DNA of 18,938 bases from NCBI GenBank assembly GCA_042095835.1, contig JBELML010000125.1, forward strand, positions 1 to 18,938, written 5' to 3'. The notes beneath the pieces were generated by a model. That model was not told the DNA's origin and made no database searches. It worked only from the letters and a program-made list of their open reading frames with translations. Positions 7,347 through 13,682 of the stretch are shown one piece after another (positions within the stretch are counted from its first letter, which is position 1; each line of letters opens with the position of its first letter). The position numbers and the translations under genes are program-made. Origin of the DNA: DATFKA01 sp042095835. Its GTDB lineage: Bacteria > Bacteroidota > Bacteroidia > Chitinophagales > Saprospiraceae.

Positions 7347-8753
7347 TTAACCTAACATAGGTAGACAAACCGAAAAAGTGGTGCATCCTGGCGCTGACTC
7401 GACATTGATATGCCCGCCATGTTTTTCGATAATCCGCCTGGTGATATCCAATCCCATCCCCGTTCCTTCTGATATCGATTTGGTGGTAAAGAAAGAATCA
7501 AAAATCTTCTCTCTAATCTCTTCTGGTATACCGTGTCCGGTATCAGAAATATCTACACAGATATAATTCTCTTTTTGGTAAGTCCTAATTTTTAGGGTAC
7601 CTCCTGCATCCATCGCATCTAAAGCATTGACGATGATATTGGTCCAAACCTGATTCAACTCACCGACAAAAGCCTTGAATTTGGGGAGATTAGGATCAAA
7701 AACCTTATCCATTTTGATCTGCTTGGCTTTTATTTTGTGCTTCAGAATAATCACGGTATTGATGATCCCATCTTTAATGTCCGTAAACTCTTTAGCAGAG
7801 GAGCGATCCATGTGAGAATATTTCTTGACGGAGGAGACCAGCTCAGATATGCGATCCGAAGACTCCTGTATCTCATTCACTAATCGCTCAAGAGCTAGGG
7901 TACTCTGAATCCAACCCAATATACCCGGCAGTGGTTTGCCATCCAGGATGTCCTCGACCTCATCCAAATCATCGGTGGTCACCCCAAAGTCGACATAGGT
8001 TTCGGCCATATCGTCACCATCTTCTATATCATGGTCATCCAACCAATCAATGATATCATCATAGGCATCCTGACGGTCTAATATAGACAATTCAGGGGGC
8101 TCAGATTGTAATCTTTTGTATAAAATGGCGTTGATCTGATCCGTTTGTTCTTCTGTGATCCGCATCGTGATCACCTTTTTGAATTTCTCTGGCGTATAAT
8201 GAATATTTTGATATAATTCCTGGGCAGAACGTACAATTGCAGATGCTGGATTATTCAATTCATGAGCTAGCCCCGCAGATAGTTTCCCTAAAGCCATTAA
8301 TTTCTCATCATGGGAGCGCTGCCGCGAAAAATCTCTAATACGGTTACTCATGACTCCAACCAAGGCTTGGGTCAGTTCGAAACTGACATTCACCATCTCC
8401 GTGAAGCATTGTTTATTGAGCTCTAGAATGTACACATCTTCTAGTGCACAAGCGAAGGCCCTAGCTTCTTTCATTCTAGAAAAAGGCAATAACCCTGTAA
8501 CATATCCAGCGCCCCAAGTGCCTAAGTCCTTTTGCTCATTATTCTGGTTAATCCAAGCATGATAATTGCCTTGCATAATGATCTGCATGCGATCTACCGC
8601 CTGCCCTGCTTGAAAAACGTAGTCTCCTTCTTCATAATAAACATACTCACATCGACCAACTAGCCACTCGATAGCGGCGCGATCAATCGGCTTGAATACT
8701 TCAAAAGAATGGACTTTATCGACCAGATCGGCCGTTTTAGAAATGATCTTCAT
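7347..8753 (-). CDS. Histidine kinase with N-terminal cyclic-nucleotide-binding-like domain
   Basis: This is a soluble sensor kinase with no membrane segment. Residues about 15-135 form a cNMP-binding (CRP-like) beta-roll, but the usual phosphate-binding cassette (GE-L/I-x-R-A/S) is not evident, so the ligand may not be cAMP. The H-box is GKLSAGLAHELNNP with His164. Residues about 200-275 are an unusually acidic insert between the two dimerisation helices. The ATPase domain has the N-box (NIIVNALDAMD, 372-382), the G1 box DTGHG (404-408), the F-box FFTTK (421-425) and the G2 box GTGMGL (430-435). All catalytic boxes look intact. It is transcribed first, ahead of the receiver-flavoprotein fusion, and probably phosphorylates Asp65 of that protein. 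The start ATG at 8753 is the only good one before the beta-roll. Confidence 0.92.
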   Translation of the reverse strand: MKIISKTADLVDKVHSFEVFKPIDRAAIEWLVGRCEYVYYEEGDYVFQAGQAVDRMQIIMQGNYHAWINQNNEQKDLGTWGAGYVTGLLPFSRMKEARAFACALEDVYILELNKQCFTEMVNVSFELTQALVGVMSNRIRDFSRQRSHDEKLMALGKLSAGLAHELNNPASAIVRSAQELYQNIHYTPEKFKKVITMRITEEQTDQINAILYKRLQSEPPELSILDRQDAYDDIIDWLDDHDIEDGDDMAETYVDFGVTTDDLDEVEDILDGKPLPGILGWIQSTLALERLVNEIQESSDRISELVSSVKKYSHMDRSSAKEFTDIKDGIINTVIILKHKIKAKQIKMDKVFDPNLPKFKAFVGELNQVWTNIIVNALDAMDAGGTLKIRTYQKENYICVDISDTGHGIPEEIREKIFDSFFTTKSISEGTGMGLDITRRIIEKHGGHINVESAPGCTTFSVCLPMLG

Positions 8754-8828
8754 ACTGCTTGTTGTGTAGTTCGAATGTTGTAGGATTTAAACAAGCTGTA
8801 AGAAAGATTAGTTTTGAAAGCGCAACTA

Positions 8829-8851
8829 CTCTAGGCTCATTTGTGCTAGAG
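8829..8851. repeat. Short inverted repeat upstream of the histidine kinase
   Basis: CTCTAG (8829-8834) and CTAGAG (8846-8851) form a 6-bp dyad with an 11-nt loop, about 75 bp upstream of the kinase start. It could be an operator or part of a leader hairpin, but a dyad this short may be chance. Confidence 0.25.
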
Positions 8852-8855
8852 GATA

Positions 8856-9049
8856 CCTGGAACCACATAGGTAGCAGTAGAAGACATAGATTTTGGAACC
8901 ACATAGGAACATAGTGGACATAGATAGCAGTAGAGAACATAGATGCCTGGAACTACATAGGTAGCAGTAGAAGACTTAGATTTTGGAACCACATAGGTAG
9001 CAATAGAGAACATAGAGTGGCTATGTTTCCTATGTGGCCTATGTGGTTC
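8856..9049. repeat. Degenerate tandem repeat built on GGAACCACATAGG
   Basis: This region fills most of the 306-bp gap between the kinase and the small secreted-protein gene. Unit A (8856-8894) and unit C (8946-8984) are 39 bp long and differ at only two positions. Units B (from 8895) and D (from 8985) begin with the same GGAACCACATAGG and then diverge. The core GAACCACATAGG at 8986-8997 recurs inverted at 9038-9049, next to a second CCTATGTGG, so the array ends in a possible hairpin. Any apparent reading frame across the repeats looks like an artefact. Function is unknown; polymerase slippage could expand or shrink it. Confidence 0.8.
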
Positions 9050-9059
9050 AAAATGTGAC

Positions 9060-9422
9060 TTACTTAGAGATCCAAACTTGATCTCCTTCTACCTTGATCA
9101 CCTTTGCGTAATGTTCTCCATTATTATCCACCTTCAAAGTATAGCGACCATTGGGTAGCTTATCTAGATGGAGTTGGGTCGCATATCCATTATGTTTTTT
9201 AATGGTTCCGCGATAGAAACGAGTGTCTCCATTCAGATTTTCTAAAGAAATGGTTGTCGTCATTTCCTGAAGATTTGCCAGATGTACCATGACTTTTTTG
9301 CCATCTACTTTTGTGCTAAATTTAAGCTTGCCAGGTGCAGGTGTATTGTTAGCCATAGCAAAGGCAGGAAGAGTGAGCGCAAGCGTTGCCACGAGGGCTA
9401 GGAATCGGATACTTTTCATCAT
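9060..9422 (-). CDS. Small secreted beta-strand protein resembling a T9SS sorting domain
   Basis: With the start at 9422, this is a 120-residue exported protein. The paired Met-Met-Lys-Ser followed by a hydrophobic stretch is a clear signal peptide, with probable cleavage after an AFA or AMA site. The frame stays open upstream to an ATG at 9473, but those 17 residues are polar and precede the signal, so I prefer 9422 (or 9419). The mature part, about 95 residues, is all predicted beta strand. Its pattern (ISLENLNG, then LDKLPNGRYTLKVDNNG, then KVIKV) resembles the C-terminal sorting domains of type IX secretion cargo and the related small Ig-like DUF3244 fold. Here it stands alone with no catalytic domain. 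Function is unknown. The upstream gap at 9474-9937 probably holds its promoter. Confidence 0.75.
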   Translation of the reverse strand: MMKSIRFLALVATLALTLPAFAMANNTPAPGKLKFSTKVDGKKVMVHLANLQEMTTTISLENLNGDTRFYRGTIKKHNGYATQLHLDKLPNGRYTLKVDNNGEHYAKVIKVEGDQVWISK

Positions 9423-9602
9423 TAACGGGTTAAAATATTTAGAAATTGGGTGATAACAGCCATGATCCTTCATAATGCTGTATTTCTTATTTCGCTAACC
9501 CGAATAATATTGATGATCTATACTTTATTAACCTCAGCAAATTGAATTTAGTAAAACTAAAAAAATAACTTTTCGATTTTGATGGCATTTTTTGCCCCAA
9601 TA

Positions 9603-9654
9603 TTTCGTTAAAAAGCCTCGCTAATGCCCTGCATTATCTACGTTTTTTGCCTCA
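9603..9654. repeat. Hairpin module shared with the core of the 164-bp element
   Basis: Bases 9603-9654 align without gaps to 13553-13604. Both start TTTCGTTAAAAAGCCTCG and end CGTTTTTTGCCTCA. The centre folds as a stem-loop: AATGC-CCT-GCATT here and GATGC-GCT-GCATC there, so one pair has changed from G-C to A-T on both sides. Outer A5/T6 arms extend the imperfect stem. The terminal inverted repeats of the full element are absent here. It lies in the 515-bp intergenic region 9423-9937. Confidence 0.75.
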
Positions 9655-9670
9655 TCTTGGCACGAATTTA

Positions 9671-9689
9671 TCCCGACCTTGCGTCGGGA
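9671..9689. repeat. GC-rich palindrome TCCCGAC-N5-GTCGGGA
   Basis: A perfect 7-bp stem (9671-9677 and 9683-9689) with a 5-nt loop lies in otherwise AT-rich DNA. It could terminate or protect transcripts entering the divergent intergenic region, or it may be one more short dispersed repeat. No T-run follows it. Confidence 0.5.
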
Positions 9690-9837
9690 ATCTGCTAGAT
9701 CAAAATGCGAGACTTATTCATTAAGTTTTACTTAGATCACTTGCTTACCATTGAATAGAGTCTATTTCAAAAAAAAGGTTGCAAGTCAACAGACAAACTT
9801 TTACAGTTTAGCGACTAACTTAACTTATTCCTATATT

Positions 9838-9845
9838 TATCTTTG
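9838..9845 (+). promoter_or_regulatory. Candidate Bacteroidota -7 box for the FMO operon
   Basis: TATCTTTG is a perfect match to the Bacteroidota -7 consensus TAnnTTTG, about 90 bp before the start at 9938. No clear TTG-type -33 element is seen 17-23 bp upstream. If it is used, the CTACC...GGTAG palindrome at 9869-9924 lies in the 5' untranslated leader. Confidence 0.35.
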
Positions 9846-9868
9846 ATTATTGTTCCCTCATTATTCAT

Positions 9869-9924
9869 CTACCGAGTCCTACGCCTGAGGCTTCGGCCGC
9901 CGGAGAAAGCTTTAGCGTAGGTAG
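9869..9924 (+). repeat. CTACC...GGTAG leader palindrome, long form
   Basis: TCATCTACCG opens this element and GCGTAGGTAG closes it, ending 13 bases before the monooxygenase ATG. CTACC (9869-9873) pairs with GGTAG (9920-9924), and an inner CTACGC/GCGTAG pair is also present. The interior holds a GC-rich CGGCCGCCG stretch. A shorter version with the same ends is at 12475-12498 upstream of the Gfo/Idh/MocA gene. It is either a small repetitive element or an RNA leader structure. Confidence 0.6.
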
Positions 9925-9937
9925 TCACCATTAAGAT

Positions 9938-11248
9938 ATGCGCGTAGCCGTTATTGGAGCAGGATGCTCTGGAATCACAACGATTAAAAACTTACTTCAG
10001 GCAGACATTGACAACATTGTTTGCTTTGAGCAGAACGACCAAGTTGGAGGCAACTGGATTTATACAGCGGGCGAGTCGCATTCTTCTGTTTGTGAGACGA
10101 CCCATATCATTAGTTCTAAAAGCCTATCGCAGTATATGGACTATCCGATGCCTGATGATTATCCAGACTATCCTTCGCATCGACAAGTCCTCAACTACTT
10201 TCAAAGTTATGCAGCGCATTTTGGTTTGCTTCCTTATATTCGATTCAAGACCAAGGTGCAAAACATCCGTAAACAAGAGCAAGAAAAATGGTTGATCAAG
10301 ACCGAAGAAGGCGGCGAAGAGCTTTTCGATTACCTTTTCATAGCGAACGGACACCATTCGGTTCCGAATCATCCGGCACTCCCTGGTCATTTTGATGGAG
10401 CATATATGCATTCTCATCTTTACAAAACCAATGAGCCTTTTAAAGGTAAACGCGTATTGGTAATTGGAGGAGGCAACTCTGCCTGCGATTGTGCCGTAGA
10501 GGCGAGTCGGGTTGCGGAAGAGGTGGTCATCTCTATGCGTTCGCCCCAATATATTGTCCCAAAATTTTTCTTGGGTAAACCAACCGATACCTTTAATAAG
10601 GGAATGCTTTGGCTACCAGAATTCATTGCTGCACGTTTACGCCGCCTTTCCTTAAAAATACAGGTTGGCAATTATGAAGATTATGGTCTCCAAAATCCGA
10701 ATTTCCCAGTCACCAAGTCCCACCCAACGCTTAATTCTGAGCTGCTCTACAAAATCAGGCATGGAAAAGTACAACCTCGGCGAGGCATCCAATCCATCCA
10801 AGGGAAAACGGTCACTTTTACCGATGGGCATCAAGGCGAATTTGACGTCATTATAGCTGCAACAGGTTATAAAATATCGCTACCTTTTTTTGAGGGAGAT
10901 TTTATCAATTATGAGGAAGCTAATCGGGTTCCGCTTTATTTGAGGATGTTCCATCCAGACCATCCGAGTTTAGTATTTATTGGATTCACCCAACCACAGG
11001 GTGCCGTTTGGCCTTTAAGTGATCTGCAAGCGAAGTTGGGCGCCAATTATGTAGCAGGACGGTATAGGCTACCACCCCATCTCGATCAATTAGCTCATCA
11101 AGAGGCGGATGATATTGCCAAAGCTTTTCTAGCGCATAAACGACATGTACTTGAGGTGCATTTTCATCCGTTCGCCAAGAAATTAGAAAAAGAAATACCA
11201 AAAGATGCGCCGATTTGGAGTGGAGAAAAAAAGCAGCTAGCCCTATAA
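9938..11248 (+). CDS. Flavin-containing monooxygenase (FMO/BVMO-like)
   Basis: This is a class B flavoprotein monooxygenase that uses NADPH and O2 to oxygenate a soft nucleophile or, in some members, a ketone. The FAD site is GAGCSG (7-12), followed by GGNWIY (37-42). The FMO fingerprint FxGxxxHxxxY is exact (152-162), the NADPH site is GGGNSA (177-182), and the late ATGY motif is at about 306-309. The 436-residue length is usual for bacterial FMOs. The substrate cannot be deduced. It starts at the first ATG after the leader palindrome. An SDR dehydrogenase gene follows 46 bp downstream on the same strand; monooxygenase-plus-dehydrogenase pairs often oxidise alcohols or ketones in sequence, but this is inference. 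Confidence 0.92.
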   Translation: MRVAVIGAGCSGITTIKNLLQADIDNIVCFEQNDQVGGNWIYTAGESHSSVCETTHIISSKSLSQYMDYPMPDDYPDYPSHRQVLNYFQSYAAHFGLLPYIRFKTKVQNIRKQEQEKWLIKTEEGGEELFDYLFIANGHHSVPNHPALPGHFDGAYMHSHLYKTNEPFKGKRVLVIGGGNSACDCAVEASRVAEEVVISMRSPQYIVPKFFLGKPTDTFNKGMLWLPEFIAARLRRLSLKIQVGNYEDYGLQNPNFPVTKSHPTLNSELLYKIRHGKVQPRRGIQSIQGKTVTFTDGHQGEFDVIIAATGYKISLPFFEGDFINYEEANRVPLYLRMFHPDHPSLVFIGFTQPQGAVWPLSDLQAKLGANYVAGRYRLPPHLDQLAHQEADDIAKAFLAHKRHVLEVHFHPFAKKLEKEIPKDAPIWSGEKKQLAL

Positions 11249-11294
11249 TACTGTCCGATTACTTATCTTTGGTTTTTTTAATAGAATATCCAAT

Positions 11295-12119
11295 ATGCAA
11301 ACACTCAAAGATAAGGTAGCCGTCATCACTGGAGCGGGTTCAGGTATAGGTCGGTCGCTGGCCATCGCCTTGGCAAAAGAAGGAACAAAATTGGCGCTCA
11401 ATGACTGGAATGATCAGGCCCTACAAGCAACCATCTCAATGGTCGACAGCCAAACGGAGGTCATTGGCAAAGCATACGATGTCTCTGACAAATCGAGTGT
11501 TTATGCCTTCGCCCAAAGTGTAGCTGATCATTTTGGCCAGATTGATATCGTGGTCAATAATGCGGGTATCGCCATTGAGCAACGCAAGATCAACCGCACA
11601 GATTACGATTATTATGAGAAAGTCTTAGCGGTTAACCTGTGGGGCGTCATTTATGGGACCAAAGCCTATCTTCCTCATTTAGAAATTCGGCCAGAAGCTA
11701 GTTTGGTAAATATTTCCAGCATCTTTGGTATTGTGGGTCAACCATTGCAAGCTCCTTACGTTATTTCTAAGTTTGGAGTACGCGGGTTTACAGAAACCTT
11801 GCGAAACGAAACGCGCAATACTGGTTTAGCCATCACTTGTGTACATCCGGGAGGTATCAAGACCAATATTGTGCGAAATATTGAGGCAAAACACGAGGCT
11901 CGCCACGATAAGTTTACGAAAGCTTTTGATAAAATGGCCCGTACAACGCCCGATTCCGCAGCGCAGCAAATTGTCAATGCCATCAAAAAGAAGAAAAGTC
12001 GCTTACTCATCGGAAGTGATGCAAAAGGGATGGATTTTCTAGCCAGGCTATTCCCAAGTTGGTACGATAAAATCGTGTATCGCAAGCTAGATTTAGATCG
12101 GCTAGCCGTACGTGATTAA
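11295..12119 (+). CDS. Short-chain dehydrogenase/reductase (SDR)
   Basis: This is a classical SDR of 274 residues. The cofactor motif TGAGSGIG is at 12-19, NNAG at 88-91, catalytic Ser at 141 or 142 (NISS) and the YxxxK pair at Tyr155/Lys159. Asp37 at the end of the second strand favours NAD over NADP (inference from family rules). The C-terminal tail after about 235 is longer than the minimal fold and basic, ending in a possible amphipathic segment. The substrate is unknown. It lies between the FMO gene (46 bp upstream) and a two-TM protein gene (39 bp downstream), so it is probably co-transcribed with the monooxygenase. Confidence 0.92.
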   Translation: MQTLKDKVAVITGAGSGIGRSLAIALAKEGTKLALNDWNDQALQATISMVDSQTEVIGKAYDVSDKSSVYAFAQSVADHFGQIDIVVNNAGIAIEQRKINRTDYDYYEKVLAVNLWGVIYGTKAYLPHLEIRPEASLVNISSIFGIVGQPLQAPYVISKFGVRGFTETLRNETRNTGLAITCVHPGGIKTNIVRNIEAKHEARHDKFTKAFDKMARTTPDSAAQQIVNAIKKKKSRLLIGSDAKGMDFLARLFPSWYDKIVYRKLDLDRLAVRD

Positions 12120-12158
12120 GACCAGAATGGACAACCGTTAAGTAACACAATCTAAAGT

Positions 12159-12458
12159 ATGTACATCCTATTAGTCACTTTAGTCATCGGCTTATTTGTA
12201 GCTATGCTCTTCTTGAATATCTACTTTAGGGTAAAAGTCTTTAAAGTATATAAAACTTTAGTCCAAAATCAGGTAGAGTTTGGTGCAGCTCATCTTTTCA
12301 ATAAACAAAGAATGGAACAGGAGGTGATGCCCAAATATCCACATATGCGGAAAGAGATCGAAACCTTCTGTAGTCATATTTCTTATAGCATGAAGATGGC
12401 CACAGTCCTTACTGCTTTGATCACTTTATTTGGAGCGGTGTTGATGTATTATAGATAG
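12159..12458 (+). CDS. Small two-TM membrane protein, unknown function
   Basis: I do not recognise this 99-residue protein. It has one hydrophobic helix at about 3-24 and another at about 77-97, with a basic, partly helical 50-residue loop between them containing KYPHMRKEIETFC. The layout (N-terminal helix, soluble loop, C-terminal helix) resembles that of UspB, but I see no specific shared motif. Same-strand spacing of 39 bp after the SDR gene and 55 bp before the Gfo/Idh/MocA gene fits an operon. Codon use looks like that of its neighbours. Confidence 0.75.
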   Translation: MYILLVTLVIGLFVAMLFLNIYFRVKVFKVYKTLVQNQVEFGAAHLFNKQRMEQEVMPKYPHMRKEIETFCSHISYSMKMATVLTALITLFGAVLMYYR

Positions 12459-12463
12459 GTTTT
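12429..12463 (+). promoter_or_regulatory. Weak candidate promoter inside the operon
   Basis: TTTG (12429-12432) and TAGGTTTT (12456-12463) are 23 bp apart and approximate the Bacteroidota -33 and -7 elements, with the last -7 base off consensus. They overlap the end of the two-TM gene and could give the Gfo/Idh/MocA gene its own start site. Weak evidence. Confidence 0.22.
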
Positions 12464-12474
12464 AATAAATTCAT

Positions 12475-12498
12475 CTACCGAAGTTTTAGCATAGGTAG
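12475..12498 (+). repeat. CTACC...GGTAG leader palindrome, short form
   Basis: TCATCTACCG followed by TTTAGCATAGGTAG has the same ends as 9869-9924 but lacks the GC-rich middle. CTACC is at 12475-12479 and GGTAG at 12494-12498. It ends 15 bases before the start codon at 12514, nearly the same distance as the long form from its gene. Confidence 0.55.
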
Positions 12499-12513
12499 AC
12501 ATAATTATCTCTT

Positions 12514-13500
12514 ATGAAAATTGGCGTTCTCGGTGCTGGCCACCTTGGAAAAATTCATATCAAATGCATAAAACTAGCTCCCGAAAAATTGGAGCTGGTA
12601 GGTTTCTATGATATCGATTCAAAAATGGCGGCTAAGGTTGCTGAGGAATTAGATGTCAAAGCGTATCAAGAACTAGAGGACCTTTTAGATGCCGTAGATA
12701 TTGTAGACATTGTCACACCTACTCCTACTCATCATTATCTAGCGAAAATTGCCATCAATAAAGGCAAGCATATTTTTATTGAAAAGCCCCTCACCCAAAC
12801 GGTTGAGGAAGCAGAAGAGCTGATCAAACTGAGTAAAGAAAAAAGGGTTAAAGTGCAGGTAGGTCACGTCGAACGGTTCAACCCGGCCCTCCTCGCATTA
12901 GATGAAAACACCCTAAATCCTAAGTTTATTGAGGCCCACCGCCTAGCTATTTTCAATCCGCGAGGTACTGATGTGTCCGTTGTCCTAGACTTGATGATCC
13001 ACGATATCGACATCATTTTGAGTATGATTGACTCGGAGGTGACCAATATCAGCGCTAATGGAGTTGCAGTAGTAAGCCCTACCCCCGATATTGCCAACGC
13101 TCGCATAGAGTTCGCGAATGGTGCCGTAGCCAATATCACGACTAGCCGCATCTCTATGAAGCAGATGCGGAAGGTACGCCTCTTTCAAAAAGATGCCTAC
13201 ATCAGCCTGGACTTCTTAGATAAACAGGCTCAGGTGATCCGAATGTTTGATAAAGATGCTAAAGAGGTCGGCCAACTCGACAACCTGATGGAACTGCATA
13301 CGGGAGCTGATACCAAATATATCCATATTGATATGCCTCCTATAGAACCCATCAATGCCATCAAAATGGAGCTTGAAACTTTTGCCGATAGTATAAAAAA
13401 TAATAGCCGCCCAAGGGTAAATATTGAGGATGGGTACAAAGCCCTGAAAGTAGCACACGACATTATTAAATCAATAGACGAGAAAGCTAGCGCCTTGTAA
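12514..13500 (+). CDS. Gfo/Idh/MocA family dehydrogenase (cytoplasmic, GnnA-like)
   Basis: This is an NAD(P)-dependent oxidoreductase of 328 residues without a signal peptide. The Rossmann motif is GAGHLG (7-12), the EKP motif is at 90-92, and DLMIHD (159-164) carries the usual Asp/His pair (Asp159, His163). The motif GHVERFNP (117-124) resembles UDP-N-acetylglucosamine 3-dehydrogenase GnnA-type proteins, which act on nucleotide sugars in envelope glycan synthesis; the downstream sugar transferase gene fits this, but the assignment is inference. Its TAA stop (13498-13500) is the first trinucleotide of the 164-bp repeat, so the repeat may have set the present C-terminus. Confidence 0.87.
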   Translation: MKIGVLGAGHLGKIHIKCIKLAPEKLELVGFYDIDSKMAAKVAEELDVKAYQELEDLLDAVDIVDIVTPTPTHHYLAKIAINKGKHIFIEKPLTQTVEEAEELIKLSKEKRVKVQVGHVERFNPALLALDENTLNPKFIEAHRLAIFNPRGTDVSVVLDLMIHDIDIILSMIDSEVTNISANGVAVVSPTPDIANARIEFANGAVANITTSRISMKQMRKVRLFQKDAYISLDFLDKQAQVIRMFDKDAKEVGQLDNLMELHTGADTKYIHIDMPPIEPINAIKMELETFADSIKNNSRPRVNIEDGYKALKVAHDIIKSIDEKASAL

Positions 13501-13661
13501 GGAATGAGTCAATAATAAATTAAACATCTTTACTTGTTCTTTTGCCGCCCAGTTTCGTTAAAAAGCCTCGTTGATGCGCTGCATCGCCTGCGTTTTTTGC
13601 CTCACTGAACAGCAAAATACCTGCGTAAATCTTGTATACTTTATTAATGCCCCATTCCTAA
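13498..13661. mobile_element. Complete 164-bp palindrome-ended (MITE-like) element
   Basis: This is the only complete copy in the window. The left end TAAGGAATGAGTCAATAATA and the right end (reverse complement TTAGGAATGGGGCATTAATA) are imperfect terminal inverted repeats of about 22 bp. The centre contains the hairpin module shared with 9603-9654. The left 45 bp recur at 2781-2825 and the right 54 bp (13609-13662) recur at 1-54. There is no coding capacity and no clear target-site duplication. It could be a transposase-dependent miniature element or a spreading palindromic repeat. It separates the Gfo/Idh/MocA gene from the lipoprotein gene. Confidence 0.75.
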
Positions 13662-13682
13662 AACGAGTTAACGATTCAATGA

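Larger units (their letters stand above)
9423..9937. other. Divergent intergenic region, no gene seen
   Basis: This 515-bp AT-rich stretch separates the small secreted-protein gene (-) from the FMO operon (+). It contains the hairpin module (9603-9654), a GC-rich palindrome (9671-9689), a -7 box (9838-9845) and the leader palindrome (9869-9924). I found no convincing reading frame or tRNA. Promoters for both neighbours must lie here. Confidence 0.7.

Noticed and set aside
8737..8940. 67-codon minus-strand frame upstream of the kinase
   Set aside because: It runs through the tandem repeats and overlaps the kinase start; its composition reflects repeat units, not a protein.
9423..9473. 17-codon N-terminal extension of the small secreted protein
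   Set aside because: The extra residues are polar and would sit before the signal peptide; the Met-Met-Lys-Ser start at 9422 gives a normal signal sequence.
9474..9937. CRISPR, tRNA or integron site among the palindromes
   Set aside because: There are no regularly spaced repeats with unique spacers, no cloverleaf, and no integrase or integron-type core sites.
10124..10549. 141-codon minus-strand frame inside the FMO gene
   Set aside because: It lies antisense to the FMO coding region, which carries all family motifs, and has no recognisable motif.
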